A DNA stretch of 64,000 bases from Leptolyngbya sp. PCC 7375 (lineage in GTDB: Bacteria > Cyanobacteriota > Cyanobacteriia > Phormidesmidales > Phormidesmidaceae): positions 1 to 64,000 of the forward strand of contig NZ_JH993793.1 of assembly GCF_000316115.1 (NCBI RefSeq), read 5' to 3'. Positions 38,715-49,900 of the stretch are shown piece after piece. Every line of letters starts with the position of its first letter. Positions within the stretch are counted from its first letter, which is position 1. A program made the position numbers and the translations under genes. The notes below the pieces were generated by a model. It did not search any database. It had not been told where the DNA came from and was given only the letters and a program-made list of their open reading frames with translations.

Positions 38715-41700
38715 TTAATCTTCTTTTGCCAACCGAAACTCAACCGTAACTGGAAAAACTTGGGCCTGCCCCCTAATGGAATACCGCTTTGGCAAGATTT
38801 GATCGATGACGCGATCTCGTTCCATTTCCAATTGTTCTATCAAAATCTGATAGTGGCCGTTACGCCGCTTTAGCTCATCATCAAGGTCGCGTAATTTATC
38901 CTCCTGTGCCTTTCTCTCCTGGGGGATAAACGAAAGCTGCTGCATATCTTCCATCAGTTTGTCACGCTCTTTTGCCAGCTTTTTCAGCGTCGTCTCCTTC
39001 ATCGCCTTTTGCACTTCCGAAATGCGATGTTTGAAGCGAACTTTCTCTTCTTTAAGAGCCGTCTTTTTCCGGTCAGCCATCCGGTCTGTTAGCTGTTTAG
39101 TAAGTTCTTTAATGAGTTGACCAATGAGATCCTGCACATCTGGTTTAATCTCATCCCAAAGCTCGCTGGCCTGCTCACCAGCAGCTTCACTAGGTTCTTC
39201 TGCACTAACCGTATCCTGCCCCACTGGCTGATGCGCCAGTGCTTCTCCCAACTCTCCTTGGCTTATGGGATAACGCACCGTCCGCACCCAATGGTGAAAC
39301 GGTTCCCGCAGTTCATTCACCGCCAGTTCTTCCACCGTCAGTAACAGCAGCGCATCCGCCCCAGCGGGTATATCCCCATAGCGCACCGTCCATCGACCAG
39401 TGCTGTTTTCCCCTGGAAAGCGAGCCCGTGCATACAGCCCCAGGGCCTGATGAAACATGGGGTGCCCAAGATGCATCAGCACCGTATCTTTAGCTGGACG
39501 ATACACCGGACGATTATTTCTAGTCTGAATAAAGTGCTGCGGATCAAACACGATGGCCGGTAGCGCTCCCTTATGGCCATTGTTCTGACCCACCCGCAGA
39601 TGATCATCCACCGTTGCTTCCCATTGCTGGGGTATGGGCGTTCTCAGACGCAACCGCCCCTGTTCATCCGGTATTTCAAAGCGCGGTAGCCCACCTGCCT
39701 GTAACCCCAAAGCAATTTCTAGGGTGTCCGTCAGATTTTCAGGTGTCAGATCCAGTTCCTGCTTCAGGGTGGCCAATGCCGCTGCTGCCATTTGCCCAGC
39801 TGCCGTTTCCTCAGAGGATGGCACCTCTGAACGACCCCGCCGATACTTCATGGCTTGTTCTAGACTGGCCACCACCCGGTCCGTATCCTCTAGCTCAATA
39901 AAGCGCCGTTGAAAGGCTGCATCAAACACCTCTCCCATGGAGCCCAGCTCTTCCCGGATGGTATTCACCTTTTCCACCACCCGTGCCAGAAACTTCAGGT
40001 CCGCATCATCCTCACTGGTAAAGTGCAGCACGATCACATCCTGGGCCTGACCATGGCGATCTAATCGACCATTCCGCTGGTCTAGACGGGCCGGATTCCA
40101 GGGAATGTCATAGTGCATGACGATGTGGGCCGTTTCCTGCAGATTCAACCCCTCAGACGCCGCATCCGTCGCAATCAGAATCCGAATGACATTATCTGGG
40201 TCATTAAAAGCCGTCTTGATGTCATCCCGCTCCCGGTCATCCATGCCGCCATAGAGTTGGCGTACCACCCCTGGCTGATCCGAGTAAGCTTCACCAAGCC
40301 GCTTTACCAAATAGTCCAGGGTGGTCTTGTATTCGGTAAAGACAACGATGCGATCGCTCCCCTTCCAGTCGTTACCCACCCGTAGATGTTGCTCAACCGT
40401 ATCCAGCAGCCGCTCCCAGCGTTCATCCTGAGCCGGATAGGGCAGTTCACCTTCATCATCAGGCGTTAGCTGTAGTGCTTCTAGCGCCTGGTCGATAGCC
40501 GCAATTTCATCCTGTAGACGAGTGATTAAAGGCTTAAACCAGGCCCCCGTCGTTTTGGCTGCATGTTGAAACCGACCTTCTGACTCCTGGTCATCATCCA
40601 AATCGGCCTGGGTGGACCGTCGAGCTGCCTGCACATCTCCTGCATCCACCTCCTCACCCTGCTGCTCATTTCCCTCCCGAAACCGAAACCAGGAATTAGC
40701 AAACGTATAGGGACAGGACAGCAGCCGCTTATTCAATACCTCCACCGCAAACGAGCCAGCTAGCTGTTCCTTTTTACTCGATTGAGCAATCAGCTGCTTA
40801 ACGCTGCTACGAAAAGCTTCAAACGATTCCGATAGCTGCCGTTCTGCCCTAGAGAAATAGAGCGGGACCGGGTCAGGCAACCGTCGGCAAAATCGAGGTG
40901 TGCGGCCCTCCTGCTCATCCAGTGCATTGATTTCCCGCTTTAACCGCCGAATCACTACTTCTGGAATGCGCTTCCGCATCTCCGATGTGAACTCACTGGT
41001 CTGGGTAAAGCGCACCGGGTCTAGCTGCTGAAGTAAGCCGGAAAAGCAACGGGTGTGGCCATTGTGGGGGGTGGCACTGAGAAATAACTTATGCTCAAAC
41101 CAAGGTGCGATCGCCCGCAGCATTTTAGACAGATCGCTATCCTCCCCAAAATTCGAAGGCATCAAATTGTGGGCCTCATCCACAATCAGCAAATCCCAGG
41201 GTAGCTGAGCAGTCCCCTCCGGTTGCTTACAGGCCGAGCGAAACTGCTCCAACACATCAGGCTGTCGCAGGTAGTGGTATGACGTCACAATCCGAGGAAA
41301 CGTCCGCCATGGATTAGCATCCAGCCCCAGACGCTTCTGCAATGCATGGGTTTCTGCCCGATCAATCACATCAAAGGACAGCGCAAACTTCGTTTTCATC
41401 TCCTGCTGCCACTGCTTTCTCAGAGCAGCAGGACTAAGGATCAGCACCCGCCGAATACGCCGCCTGAGTAATAGCTCCGACAGGATCAGCCCCGCCTCAA
41501 CGGTTTTACCCAGACCCACATCATCCGCCAGCATCAACGAGATACGAGGCATTTTCAGCGCTTTCAGCAATGGCACCAACTGAAAATCCTCAACCTGTAC
41601 CGCCCCAAAAAACGGAGCCGCAATAGTAGAGTTAGTATTCGGCTGGCTACGGTCAAAACCTAAGTAAGGCGATAGAGCAGTCCATCGAGTCGCCCGCTGT

Positions 41701-41981
41701 AGTGCATCGAACTCCTTAGAGTTCATCGGCTCTGACTTTTCAACAGGTGGTAAGGTCGTCGGTTCGAGCAGCTTTTGATCGATTTCCCGCTCCCAAATCA
41801 GGCTATCCTCGGGCGGTCCATCAGAGTCGATATACTCCAGCCGCACCAAATGAATTTGCCCCTCTGGCCCCGCACTAAAAGGTTCAACCTCTGCAATTAA
41901 AGCTCGTCGATTACGGACAGTAGCCAACATCCCCACCCTGGGGTTCAGACTCGGTTTCGTTCCGGGGATCGTTGAAGTCAT
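38715..41981 (-). CDS. drmD: SNF2-family helicase, DISARM DrmD-like
   Basis: The 1088-residue protein is an SNF2/RapA-type superfamily-2 translocase. Walker A is LADDVGLGKTVEAGL (about 149), DEAH is IVDEAHNLMP (about 268), then LFLSATPHNGHT. The C-terminal motifs are VFTEYKTTLDYLVKRL, TDAASEGLNLQ (about 611) and DQRNGRLDRHGQ (about 636). A charged coiled-coil segment lies near the end (about 965-1060). Length and motif layout match DrmD of class 1 DISARM, which occurs together with an N6-adenine methyltransferase and a DUF1998 helicase as here. It is the first gene of the operon. The name is used by analogy; a drmC phospholipase-D gene was not found. Confidence 0.82.
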   Translation of the reverse strand: MTSTIPGTKPSLNPRVGMLATVRNRRALIAEVEPFSAGPEGQIHLVRLEYIDSDGPPEDSLIWEREIDQKLLEPTTLPPVEKSEPMNSKEFDALQRATRWTALSPYLGFDRSQPNTNSTIAAPFFGAVQVEDFQLVPLLKALKMPRISLMLADDVGLGKTVEAGLILSELLLRRRIRRVLILSPAALRKQWQQEMKTKFALSFDVIDRAETHALQKRLGLDANPWRTFPRIVTSYHYLRQPDVLEQFRSACKQPEGTAQLPWDLLIVDEAHNLMPSNFGEDSDLSKMLRAIAPWFEHKLFLSATPHNGHTRCFSGLLQQLDPVRFTQTSEFTSEMRKRIPEVVIRRLKREINALDEQEGRTPRFCRRLPDPVPLYFSRAERQLSESFEAFRSSVKQLIAQSSKKEQLAGSFAVEVLNKRLLSCPYTFANSWFRFREGNEQQGEEVDAGDVQAARRSTQADLDDDQESEGRFQHAAKTTGAWFKPLITRLQDEIAAIDQALEALQLTPDDEGELPYPAQDERWERLLDTVEQHLRVGNDWKGSDRIVVFTEYKTTLDYLVKRLGEAYSDQPGVVRQLYGGMDDRERDDIKTAFNDPDNVIRILIATDAASEGLNLQETAHIVMHYDIPWNPARLDQRNGRLDRHGQAQDVIVLHFTSEDDADLKFLARVVEKVNTIREELGSMGEVFDAAFQRRFIELEDTDRVVASLEQAMKYRRGRSEVPSSEETAAGQMAAAALATLKQELDLTPENLTDTLEIALGLQAGGLPRFEIPDEQGRLRLRTPIPQQWEATVDDHLRVGQNNGHKGALPAIVFDPQHFIQTRNNRPVYRPAKDTVLMHLGHPMFHQALGLYARARFPGENSTGRWTVRYGDIPAGADALLLLTVEELAVNELREPFHHWVRTVRYPISQGELGEALAHQPVGQDTVSAEEPSEAAGEQASELWDEIKPDVQDLIGQLIKELTKQLTDRMADRKKTALKEEKVRFKHRISEVQKAMKETTLKKLAKERDKLMEDMQQLSFIPQERKAQEDKLRDLDDELKRRNGHYQILIEQLEMERDRVIDQILPKRYSIRGQAQVFPVTVEFRLAKED

Positions 41982-42264
41982 GCAGATCGCAAAACTAGAG
42001 GAGCAGCCACTCCCAAAATGACAGCAAAGTCATCAAGTGGCATATCTGACGATAGCTATCTTCGGCCAAAAATCAACCAATCTTGATGACCATCGCTATG
42101 TTTTAACGAAAATCTGCATACTGGCGGATGTGGTAAATACGCATTTGCAGATGTGTATATTCAAACAACTGGTTCTTAGGAATTGGCTTTTTCTTCAGAT
42201 ATTTGGAAAAGTTTGAAGCTTATTTTGCAGCTAATATGGCCCCAATAGCTTAGTTGGCATAGGC
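41982..42264. promoter_or_regulatory. Divergent promoter region between the DISARM-like operon and the NACHT-WD40 gene
   Basis: These 283 bases separate two divergent defence units and must contain both promoters. They hold no gene. I could not assign -35/-10 elements with confidence. Confidence 0.4.
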
Positions 42265-45200
42265 ATGGAATTTATCATTGATAAAGTCATTGATGCTGTT
42301 TTAGAAACCTCTGGTATTAAAGAAAAAGTAGGCCGCAATCAGCATGTGCTTCGTTTGCTTCAGCGTTTCGGTCTTGATAGCCTTACGTCCTTAACATCCT
42401 TTGAGGATGTCTATGCCTATGCACTGGTGGAATATGCCTTTGATAAAATAGGCATATGTAAGCCTAAAGAACTGATACAGTTTTTCAAATCGAAAGAAGT
42501 ACGTGATGTATTTCAATCAGCATATCGTCAGAACGATCCAGGAGGCTGGTTACGTAAAGGTGAAGAAATTGCTCAATTCAAATTGGGCGGTGAACTACCA
42601 CAATTAGATCCGAAAAGAGAACTGGGAATATTTGCAGCTGTTTTTATACAGGTCGTTAAACAAACTCGATCACCTAAAGAAATTCGACAAGAGCAAAAAT
42701 TAGATAGTCTACAACGACAATTAAAAACACTTCAAACTCAGCTTCAAAATTTACCTACCCTTGAGGCTATTAATCAGCAGATAAATCAACTGACAGGAGC
42801 TGATACTCCAACTTTACCAACTGCTGCACAAAACAGTCAGGCTATTGCTCTCGCTAATCAACTGGGAGAATGGTTTGAAGTATTGGAATATGATAGAGAG
42901 CCCAATCATGAAGTCTGGGAAACTAACTATTTTGAATGGATCATTAACTTTCCCATAACTCGTCGTAAGTTTTCTCGAATTCTTGTTCGAGGCGTTACTG
43001 GCGAGGTCAGCATGGCTGATCTGCAAGAGTTTCAGCAAGCAATCAAAAATACAAACACTGATGAGGGATGGCTAGTTAGCTATCGACGTGTTAGTAAAGC
43101 CGCGCGCACAGCCGCACAACAGGAGGCTACTTATGCCGACATTACTTGCTATACCTTTGATGAACTCTTAGATGAGGACGCTGATTTCGGTCGATATTTG
43201 GAGTGGTTAGAGGAAGAGATTAAAGCTAAAGGGATAGATACGGGATACCTTCCTCTGAGTTGTCGAAAAGATGAATTATCCCCCAATAGTCAACAGAAAA
43301 TTGGTGTTAGCGTTTATGGCGAGGAAGATGGCTGGATTGATGGTTATGTAGATCAGTGGTTGGCTGATCCAGCTAAAGAGCACCTATCTGTTTTAGGCGA
43401 ATTTGGGACAGGCAAAACTTGGTTTGCCCTACACTATGCATGGATAGCACTTCAGCGCTATCAAGATGCAAAGAAACGAGGAATTGAGAGACCTCGTGTT
43501 CCTATTGTGGTACCTCTGCGGGACTACGCTAAGGCGGTAACTGTTGAATCTTTGCTGTCTGAATTTTTCTTCCGCAAACATGAGATTTTGAAAAACTATT
43601 CTGTCTTTGAACAGCTGAACCGTATGGGTAAGCTGCTGCTGATTTTTGATGGTTTTGATGAAATGGCAGCACGGGTGAATCAACAAGCTATGATTGACAA
43701 CTTTTGGGAGTTGTCCAAAGTTGTAGTGTCAGGAGCAAAGGCGATTTTAACCTGCCGTACAGAGCATTTTCCAGATGCGATCGCAGGGCGTCAATTACTC
43801 AATGCTGAACTTCAAGCATCCACGAAAAACTTGACTGGAGAACCTCCTCAGTTTGAAGTTTTAGAGTTAGAGAAGTTTTCTGATGAGCAAATTTCTAAAT
43901 TACTGAAACGAAAGGCTCAGGGGAATACCGTATCAGAAGTAATGAGTAATGCGCAGCTCCTAGATTTGGCACGACGCCCAGTAATGGTGGATCTAATCTT
44001 AGAAGCTTTACCTGAGATTGAGACAGGCAAACCGGTTGATATGGCAAGAATTTATCTTTACGCCGTGACCGCTAAAATGGCAAGAGATATTAAAAGTGAA
44101 CGGACCTTTACTTCTTTAGCAGATAAGCTCTATTTTTTATGTGAGCTTTCCTGGGCAATGTTATCAACAGATCGAATGAGCCTCAATTATCAAGCATTTC
44201 CAGGACAGCTAGAACAACTATTCTCAGATAGGATTAAAGAAAAAAAAGAGCTAGATCATTGGCGCTACGACATGATGGGTCAGACTATGCTTATTCGTAA
44301 TTCCGAAGGAGATTATAGTCCCGCCCATAGATCATTATTAGAATTCTTCGCAGCATACAAAATTGTTGCATCATTGGGTGCGATGGCAGAGGATTTTACT
44401 GCGATCGCACAACAACAGTCTTATATAGATCAAGTATCCTTGCCCAGAGACTATGCTTGGAGTGACTATTTTAGAAGAAGTTGCAATGGCGAAGGAATAC
44501 CCAATGAGATTTCTCCATTAGGGAACTTTAAGGGTTCTTCTTTCGAAGATTTGCTGCCATTGCTCAGTCAATCGAAATTAACAAAAGCTATTTTAGATTT
44601 AGCGCATCTGATGTTGGATGAAGACACGATGCGTGAACAACTATTGTCTTTGATTTTAGAAACTCGCTTCAAGGACCCCAATGAGGTTGGATATTTAGCC
44701 GGTAATATTGTCCAATTAATGTTGGCTCAAAAACCAGATGTTCTTGTAGGCTGTGATCTAAGTAAAACAAAATTGAAAGGAATTGATTTATCAAGAACCT
44801 ATTTGAGACGGGTTAACTTTCAAGAAGCTCATCTAACAGACATCACTTTTTCCAAGAGCACTAATAGTATTAGATCATTGACATTCAGCCCAGATAGTAA
44901 ATATCTTGCTATTGGTGATTTCAAAAACACTGTCCAGATTTGGGATATTGTCACTGGACAGGTAGTTTGGTTTTGCTTAGGGCATTCAGACTGGGTCGCT
45001 TCTGTGACTTTTAGCTCAGACGGAAAGCTTCTCGCTTCAGGTAGTGATGACCATGTCGTGAAATTGTGGTCCACTAATTCAGGTAAGTGTATTCGTACCT
45101 TTACAGGACACTCAGGTTGGGTTTTGTCTGTCGCGTTTAGTTCAGATACGAAAACCTTAGTTTCTGCAAGTAAGGATCACACAATAAAGCTATGGTGTAT

Positions 45201-46749
45201 TGAATCAGGCAAGTGTTTGCGTACTTTTGAAGGACACTCAGATTCTGTGTGGTCAGTGGCAATAAGTCCAGATGGTAAGACTCTAGCCTCGGGAAGTAGA
45301 GATCGAACAATTAAGCTATGGTCGCTTGAATCAGGTGATTGTATCTTAACTTTTGAAGGACATACAACAGGAGTATTATCCATAGCGATAAGTCCAGATG
45401 GCAATATTCTTGCTTCGAGCAGCGGAGATCATTCAGTCAAGCTATGGTCGCTTGAATCAGGAGACTGCCTGCGTACTCTTAACGGTCATACAGATGGAGT
45501 TTGGGCTGTAACCTTTAGTCCGGACGGAAAAAAACTGGCTTCAGGCAGTCAGGATAGAGTCATTAAAGTATGGTCTACTCATTCAGGTGACTGTCTTGAC
45601 ACTTTAGAAGGACACTCGGATTGGGTTTTATCTCTGGCATTTAAACCAGATGGGCAAATGTTAGCTTCTGGTAGTGATGATCAGACAGTTAAGCTATGGT
45701 CGCTTGAGTCAGGCAACTGTATTCGTACTCTCACAAGTCATTCGCATGCATTATTGTCCATAGCATACAGCCCAGACGGAACAACTCTAGCTTCAGGAGG
45801 TGACGATCAAACAGTAAAACTATGGGCAACTAACTCGGGTAACTGTATTCGAACTTTCGAAGGGCATTTAAATGCAGTTAGAGCTGTAGCTTTTAGCCCA
45901 GATGGGAGACTTCTCGCTTCCAGTAGTAATGATCAAACAGTAAAGCTATGGTCACTTGAGTCAGGTAATTGCATTCACACCTACAAAGGCCACCAAAGTT
46001 CAGTCAGAGCTATAGCCTTTAGCCCAGATGGGAGACTTCTCGCTTCCAGTAGTAATGATCAAAAAATAAAACTATGGGCAACCGACTCAGGTGAATGTAT
46101 TCATACATACGAAGGTCACTCAAGTTTAGTTTTATCTCTGGCCTTTAGCCCAGACGGGAAAACTCTGGCTTCAGGAAGTAACGATAGTACGGTGAAATTA
46201 TGGGTACAAGATTCAGATAACTGCTTTGCTACATTACAAGGCCATTCGACCGCAGTTAGAACTGTAGCTTTTAGCCCAGATGGAAACACTTTGGCTTCAG
46301 GAGGTAGTGATAAGACCATTTGCTTATGGTCCATCAATTTGGGGAACTGCATCCATACCCTTCAAGGTCACACAAAGCGGATCTGGTCTGTAGAATTTAG
46401 TCCAGATGGGAAAACCCTGGCTTCAGGTAGTGATGATCAAACAGCAAAACTCTGGTCTGTGGATTCAGGAGACTGCATAAATACATTTGAAAACTATTCA
46501 GACCGAGTTAGGACTGTAGTCTTTAGTCCGGATGGCAAAGAATTGGCTTTAGGCAGTGAAGACGAAACCATTCGTTTTTGGAATGTGAAAACAGGTGTAG
46601 TTTTACACACTATCGATGAACGAGTTTGTGCAGGAATGAATATTACAGATGTAGTAGGACTCACTGCTGGACAGCAAACAGCCTTGAAACTAATGGGAGC
46701 AATTGATCAAAATGATGAAGTTGAAAATTTCCGTACTAGGAGTGGATAA
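42265..46749 (+). CDS. STAND protein: Mrr-like region, NACHT NTPase, pentapeptide repeats, 14 WD40 repeats
   Basis: The 1494-residue protein has an N-terminal helical region with a coiled coil (about 135-170). A stretch resembling Mrr-type restriction endonucleases follows (about 205-310, ILVRGVTGEVSMADLQEFQQ onward), although the usual Q-x-K catalytic motif is not evident. The NACHT module shows the P-loop GEFGTGKTWFAL (about 380) and Walker B LLLIFDGFDEMA (about 460). A few pentapeptide repeats lie at about 830-860 (LSKTKLKGIDLSRTYLRRVN). Fourteen WD40 units then run from about 865 to 1455, enough for two seven-bladed propellers. STAND NTPases of this design sense a ligand with the repeats, oligomerise and activate an N-terminal effector. 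It lies divergent to the DISARM-like operon, and immunity is the likely role. Confidence 0.9.
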   Translation: MEFIIDKVIDAVLETSGIKEKVGRNQHVLRLLQRFGLDSLTSLTSFEDVYAYALVEYAFDKIGICKPKELIQFFKSKEVRDVFQSAYRQNDPGGWLRKGEEIAQFKLGGELPQLDPKRELGIFAAVFIQVVKQTRSPKEIRQEQKLDSLQRQLKTLQTQLQNLPTLEAINQQINQLTGADTPTLPTAAQNSQAIALANQLGEWFEVLEYDREPNHEVWETNYFEWIINFPITRRKFSRILVRGVTGEVSMADLQEFQQAIKNTNTDEGWLVSYRRVSKAARTAAQQEATYADITCYTFDELLDEDADFGRYLEWLEEEIKAKGIDTGYLPLSCRKDELSPNSQQKIGVSVYGEEDGWIDGYVDQWLADPAKEHLSVLGEFGTGKTWFALHYAWIALQRYQDAKKRGIERPRVPIVVPLRDYAKAVTVESLLSEFFFRKHEILKNYSVFEQLNRMGKLLLIFDGFDEMAARVNQQAMIDNFWELSKVVVSGAKAILTCRTEHFPDAIAGRQLLNAELQASTKNLTGEPPQFEVLELEKFSDEQISKLLKRKAQGNTVSEVMSNAQLLDLARRPVMVDLILEALPEIETGKPVDMARIYLYAVTAKMARDIKSERTFTSLADKLYFLCELSWAMLSTDRMSLNYQAFPGQLEQLFSDRIKEKKELDHWRYDMMGQTMLIRNSEGDYSPAHRSLLEFFAAYKIVASLGAMAEDFTAIAQQQSYIDQVSLPRDYAWSDYFRRSCNGEGIPNEISPLGNFKGSSFEDLLPLLSQSKLTKAILDLAHLMLDEDTMREQLLSLILETRFKDPNEVGYLAGNIVQLMLAQKPDVLVGCDLSKTKLKGIDLSRTYLRRVNFQEAHLTDITFSKSTNSIRSLTFSPDSKYLAIGDFKNTVQIWDIVTGQVVWFCLGHSDWVASVTFSSDGKLLASGSDDHVVKLWSTNSGKCIRTFTGHSGWVLSVAFSSDTKTLVSASKDHTIKLWCIESGKCLRTFEGHSDSVWSVAISPDGKTLASGSRDRTIKLWSLESGDCILTFEGHTTGVLSIAISPDGNILASSSGDHSVKLWSLESGDCLRTLNGHTDGVWAVTFSPDGKKLASGSQDRVIKVWSTHSGDCLDTLEGHSDWVLSLAFKPDGQMLASGSDDQTVKLWSLESGNCIRTLTSHSHALLSIAYSPDGTTLASGGDDQTVKLWATNSGNCIRTFEGHLNAVRAVAFSPDGRLLASSSNDQTVKLWSLESGNCIHTYKGHQSSVRAIAFSPDGRLLASSSNDQKIKLWATDSGECIHTYEGHSSLVLSLAFSPDGKTLASGSNDSTVKLWVQDSDNCFATLQGHSTAVRTVAFSPDGNTLASGGSDKTICLWSINLGNCIHTLQGHTKRIWSVEFSPDGKTLASGSDDQTAKLWSVDSGDCINTFENYSDRVRTVVFSPDGKELALGSEDETIRFWNVKTGVVLHTIDERVCAGMNITDVVGLTAGQQTALKLMGAIDQNDEVENFRTRSG
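45893..46063 (+). repeat. Near-identical WD40-coding repeat, 126-base period
   Basis: A run of about 43 bases beginning AGCCCAGATGGGAGACTTCT at 45895 recurs identically at 46021. The period is one 42-residue WD40 unit. Other units match less closely. This points to recent unit duplication or gene conversion in the sensor array. Confidence 0.75.
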
Positions 46750-46955
46750 ATTTGGTTGCTTTAACGAGGTTAGATAACAGCTATAAAAAAGGTGACTAAT
46801 AGCTCAGTTGCTAAGTTCTAGGCAGAAGTTAGGCAATATCTGAATAAAATTTTTGAAAAGCTTTTCTACGCAACCTTTTTCTAATTTATCTTTCTATGAA
46901 AGCTTGAATGATTGAAAATTAGTATCTTAGAAGTTCTATAGCTTCTTTTCACGTC

Positions 46956-49900
46956 TTATGAAGCATCACCAATTAATGTAAAAGCTGCCCAGTCAATTGG
47001 ATTTGGATATTTTTGCATAGTATTTAGCATTGCTTGCCGTAAAGCTTGAGCTTTGTCCATATCTTCCTGTAAGTTTCGATAAAAATCAATCATTAGCTCA
47101 GCTGTGGAAGAGTCTGGTACAGCCCAAAGAGAAACAATAACGCTAGGAACACCTGCCGAGATAAAAGAGCGAGATAATCCAACTACGCCATCACCTGTAA
47201 TCTCTCCTACACCGGTTTCACATGCACTAAGAACAACAAGCTGAGCCCTTAATTCTAAATTAAGAAGTTCCGATGCCCTGAGAAAACCGTCGTCGTTCTC
47301 AGATGGGGCTAATGCGATAGCACTATTCAGGGCATCGGTATCATCAAGTAATCCATGAGTAGCGAGATGGATTAAGCTTGCTTGAGATAATCGTTGAGTT
47401 ACTGCACTTTCTGTGGCTTGATTAGCTATAAGAGGCTTAGTACCAACTGATTGGGCAATTTCGATCGCCTCCCATTCAGCTGATGGGAGAGAAGGTAACT
47501 TATAATCATTCTCTTCAGAAAGCCAAGAAACCTCAGGCATAACTGGATTTCCCACTATTAGAGCATCCTCAGTGATGCTACTAGCATGCTGTTGTTGTTG
47601 GGTTAAGCTCAGTACTTGAAGAGAAGGAGCTGTTCGAATTGTATGTTGCTCAATTAAATAATCACCTTTATCATCTTGCAAAGCGGCAAAAGGGACTAAA
47701 AATAAAGGCCCCTGTGGAATGAACACGACATGAGAACTTTGCTCATCTGGTAGAAGATCGGAAATTGGTTCAATCATTAAGCTGTGGAGCTTCTGCAGAG
47801 AAGAAAACGTTTGTGAGTGAGACTTCTCAGTACCTATTACATCAGTTGAAGGGCGCTCAATAGATATTGATTTATCTTCCCAAGAGGGCAGCCTTAACGT
47901 GAGAGTTGACGTCTGCATATTAACTGATAACACCTCCCAGAGTTCCCAATCAGGAAGATCATCTATTAAGCGAACTGAATCACCAGGAGCGAATTGTAAT
48001 TCATCGGAAATATTAGAGCCTCTGCGAACTGCCGGATTTAAAGATGTATGTGCAGAAGTTATCATTTCATCCAATGCAAACTCATGAGAGTTAAGATCAA
48101 CGCTACGGAAGTAAATCTTGCCATTTGGGTGAATCACCCAAATGGCAAGTTGTCCTTGAGACGTAGTTGATTGTTGTTCTTTAGTGATAATTGAATATTG
48201 AACAAGAGTGGCTTGTTGGGAAGAGGCAATTTCCTTAATCTCTTGAATAGATAAATTGCTAGCATGATCTGAAGCAAGACTTTGGGTAGATAATCCCTTG
48301 CTTAAAAGTTCAACAAAGGCGCGTGCTCTACCTCTTTCAGATATTTCAAGAGCTTCTTCAAATTTACTCTGGGCTAAAAGAGTTTCTTGAATTAAGCTAT
48401 ATGTTTTTGCTTGCTCATCAAAGATTGAAATTTTCCAGGAGTCGTTTTTACCTAGATATTGCCTAACGGATTCCCAGACTTCGATAGCCTGATAGAATTT
48501 TTCCTCTGCTTCAAGAAGATTATTGGACTTTAGAAAGACTAATCCCAAATTGTTTAATACTTGACCTTCTAGAGAGCGATTACCAATTTCTTGCGCAATG
48601 AATAAACTTTGCTGATGAAAAGCGATAGCTTCATCATATTCTCCAAGAGATGAATATGTATTCCCTAAGTTAGTAAGAGCTTGACCTTCTCCGAGATGAT
48701 CACCGAGCTCTCGCATAATCTTTAAGCTTTTTTGATGAAAAGCAAGAGCTTCATTCAAGTCTCCAATATCAAAAAAAAGATTCCCTAAATTTCCAAGTGT
48801 TTGCCCCACATTATGACGGTTGACAACTTCTTGAGCAATGGACAAACTTTGCTCATAAAGCTCAATAGCTCTATTGTAGTCCCCAAGAAGCGAATACAGA
48901 TTCCCTAAATTCCCAAGTATTTGTCCTTCACCACGACGATTGCCAACTTCTTGAGCAATGGATAAACTTTGTTCATAAAGCTCGATAGCTTTATCATATT
49001 TTCCAAGAGATAAATATGCACTCCCTAAGTTAGCAAGAGCTTGACCTTCCCCAAGATGATCACCTTGTTCCCGCAAAATAGTGAGACTTTGCTGGTAAAA
49101 GGAAATTGCCTTATAAAAGTTTCCGGTAGCTAAAAAAACATTACCTAAATTACTGATTATGCGACCTTCTCCATAAGGATTGCCAATATCTTGTGCAATA
49201 GACAAACTCTTCTGATAGAGTTCAATAGCTTGCTCATATTGTCCGAGAGATAGATATACATTACCTAAGTTACTTAGTATCTCTCCCTCTCCATAAGGGT
49301 TGCCAATATCTTGTGCAATAGACAAACTCTTCTGATAGAGTTCAATAGCTTGCTCATATTGTCCGAGAGATAAATGTACATTGCCCAGACTTCTTAGTAT
49401 TTGTCCTTCTCCAGAAGGATTGTCAAGCTCCTGGAAAATCATCAGACTTTGATGATAATGCTCAATTGCTTTAGTAAAGTTTCTAGTAGCTAAAAAAGTA
49501 TTACCGAGATTGGCATGTATCTGTCCTTCTTGAACACGATTCTGATGTTCACGATTCTGATGTTTCTGACTAATAAGTAAGCTTTGTTGGTAGAGTTTAA
49601 TAGCTTCACTATAATTACCAAAATATGAATGTTCAGTTGCTATAGATATTAGTTTCTCAACATCTACTAACTCATGATCTTGCAACACTATATTGCCTTC
49701 TGAACTAGTATCATCTGAGTCTAAAGACAAGTTAAGATTTTCATTGATTGCAATATTGCTAGAGGCCGAGGGGATAGAAATAATCCCTCCATTACCAGCA
49801 TTACTATTGCTTGTTGATAAGAATAAGCTGGGTTGTTCATTGGTTGGTACCTTGATAGAACCAGAAGAAGCCGATAGATTGCCTCCAACACCAGTATCAC

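Noticed and set aside
24619..41981. A complete canonical class 1 DISARM operon
   Set aside because: No separate drmB gene or drmC phospholipase-D gene was found, and two additional genes are present, so only DISARM-like is claimed.
44865..46620. Regular repeats resembling a CRISPR-like array
   Set aside because: The 126-base period is in frame and encodes WD40 units; there are no short palindromic repeats with unique spacers.
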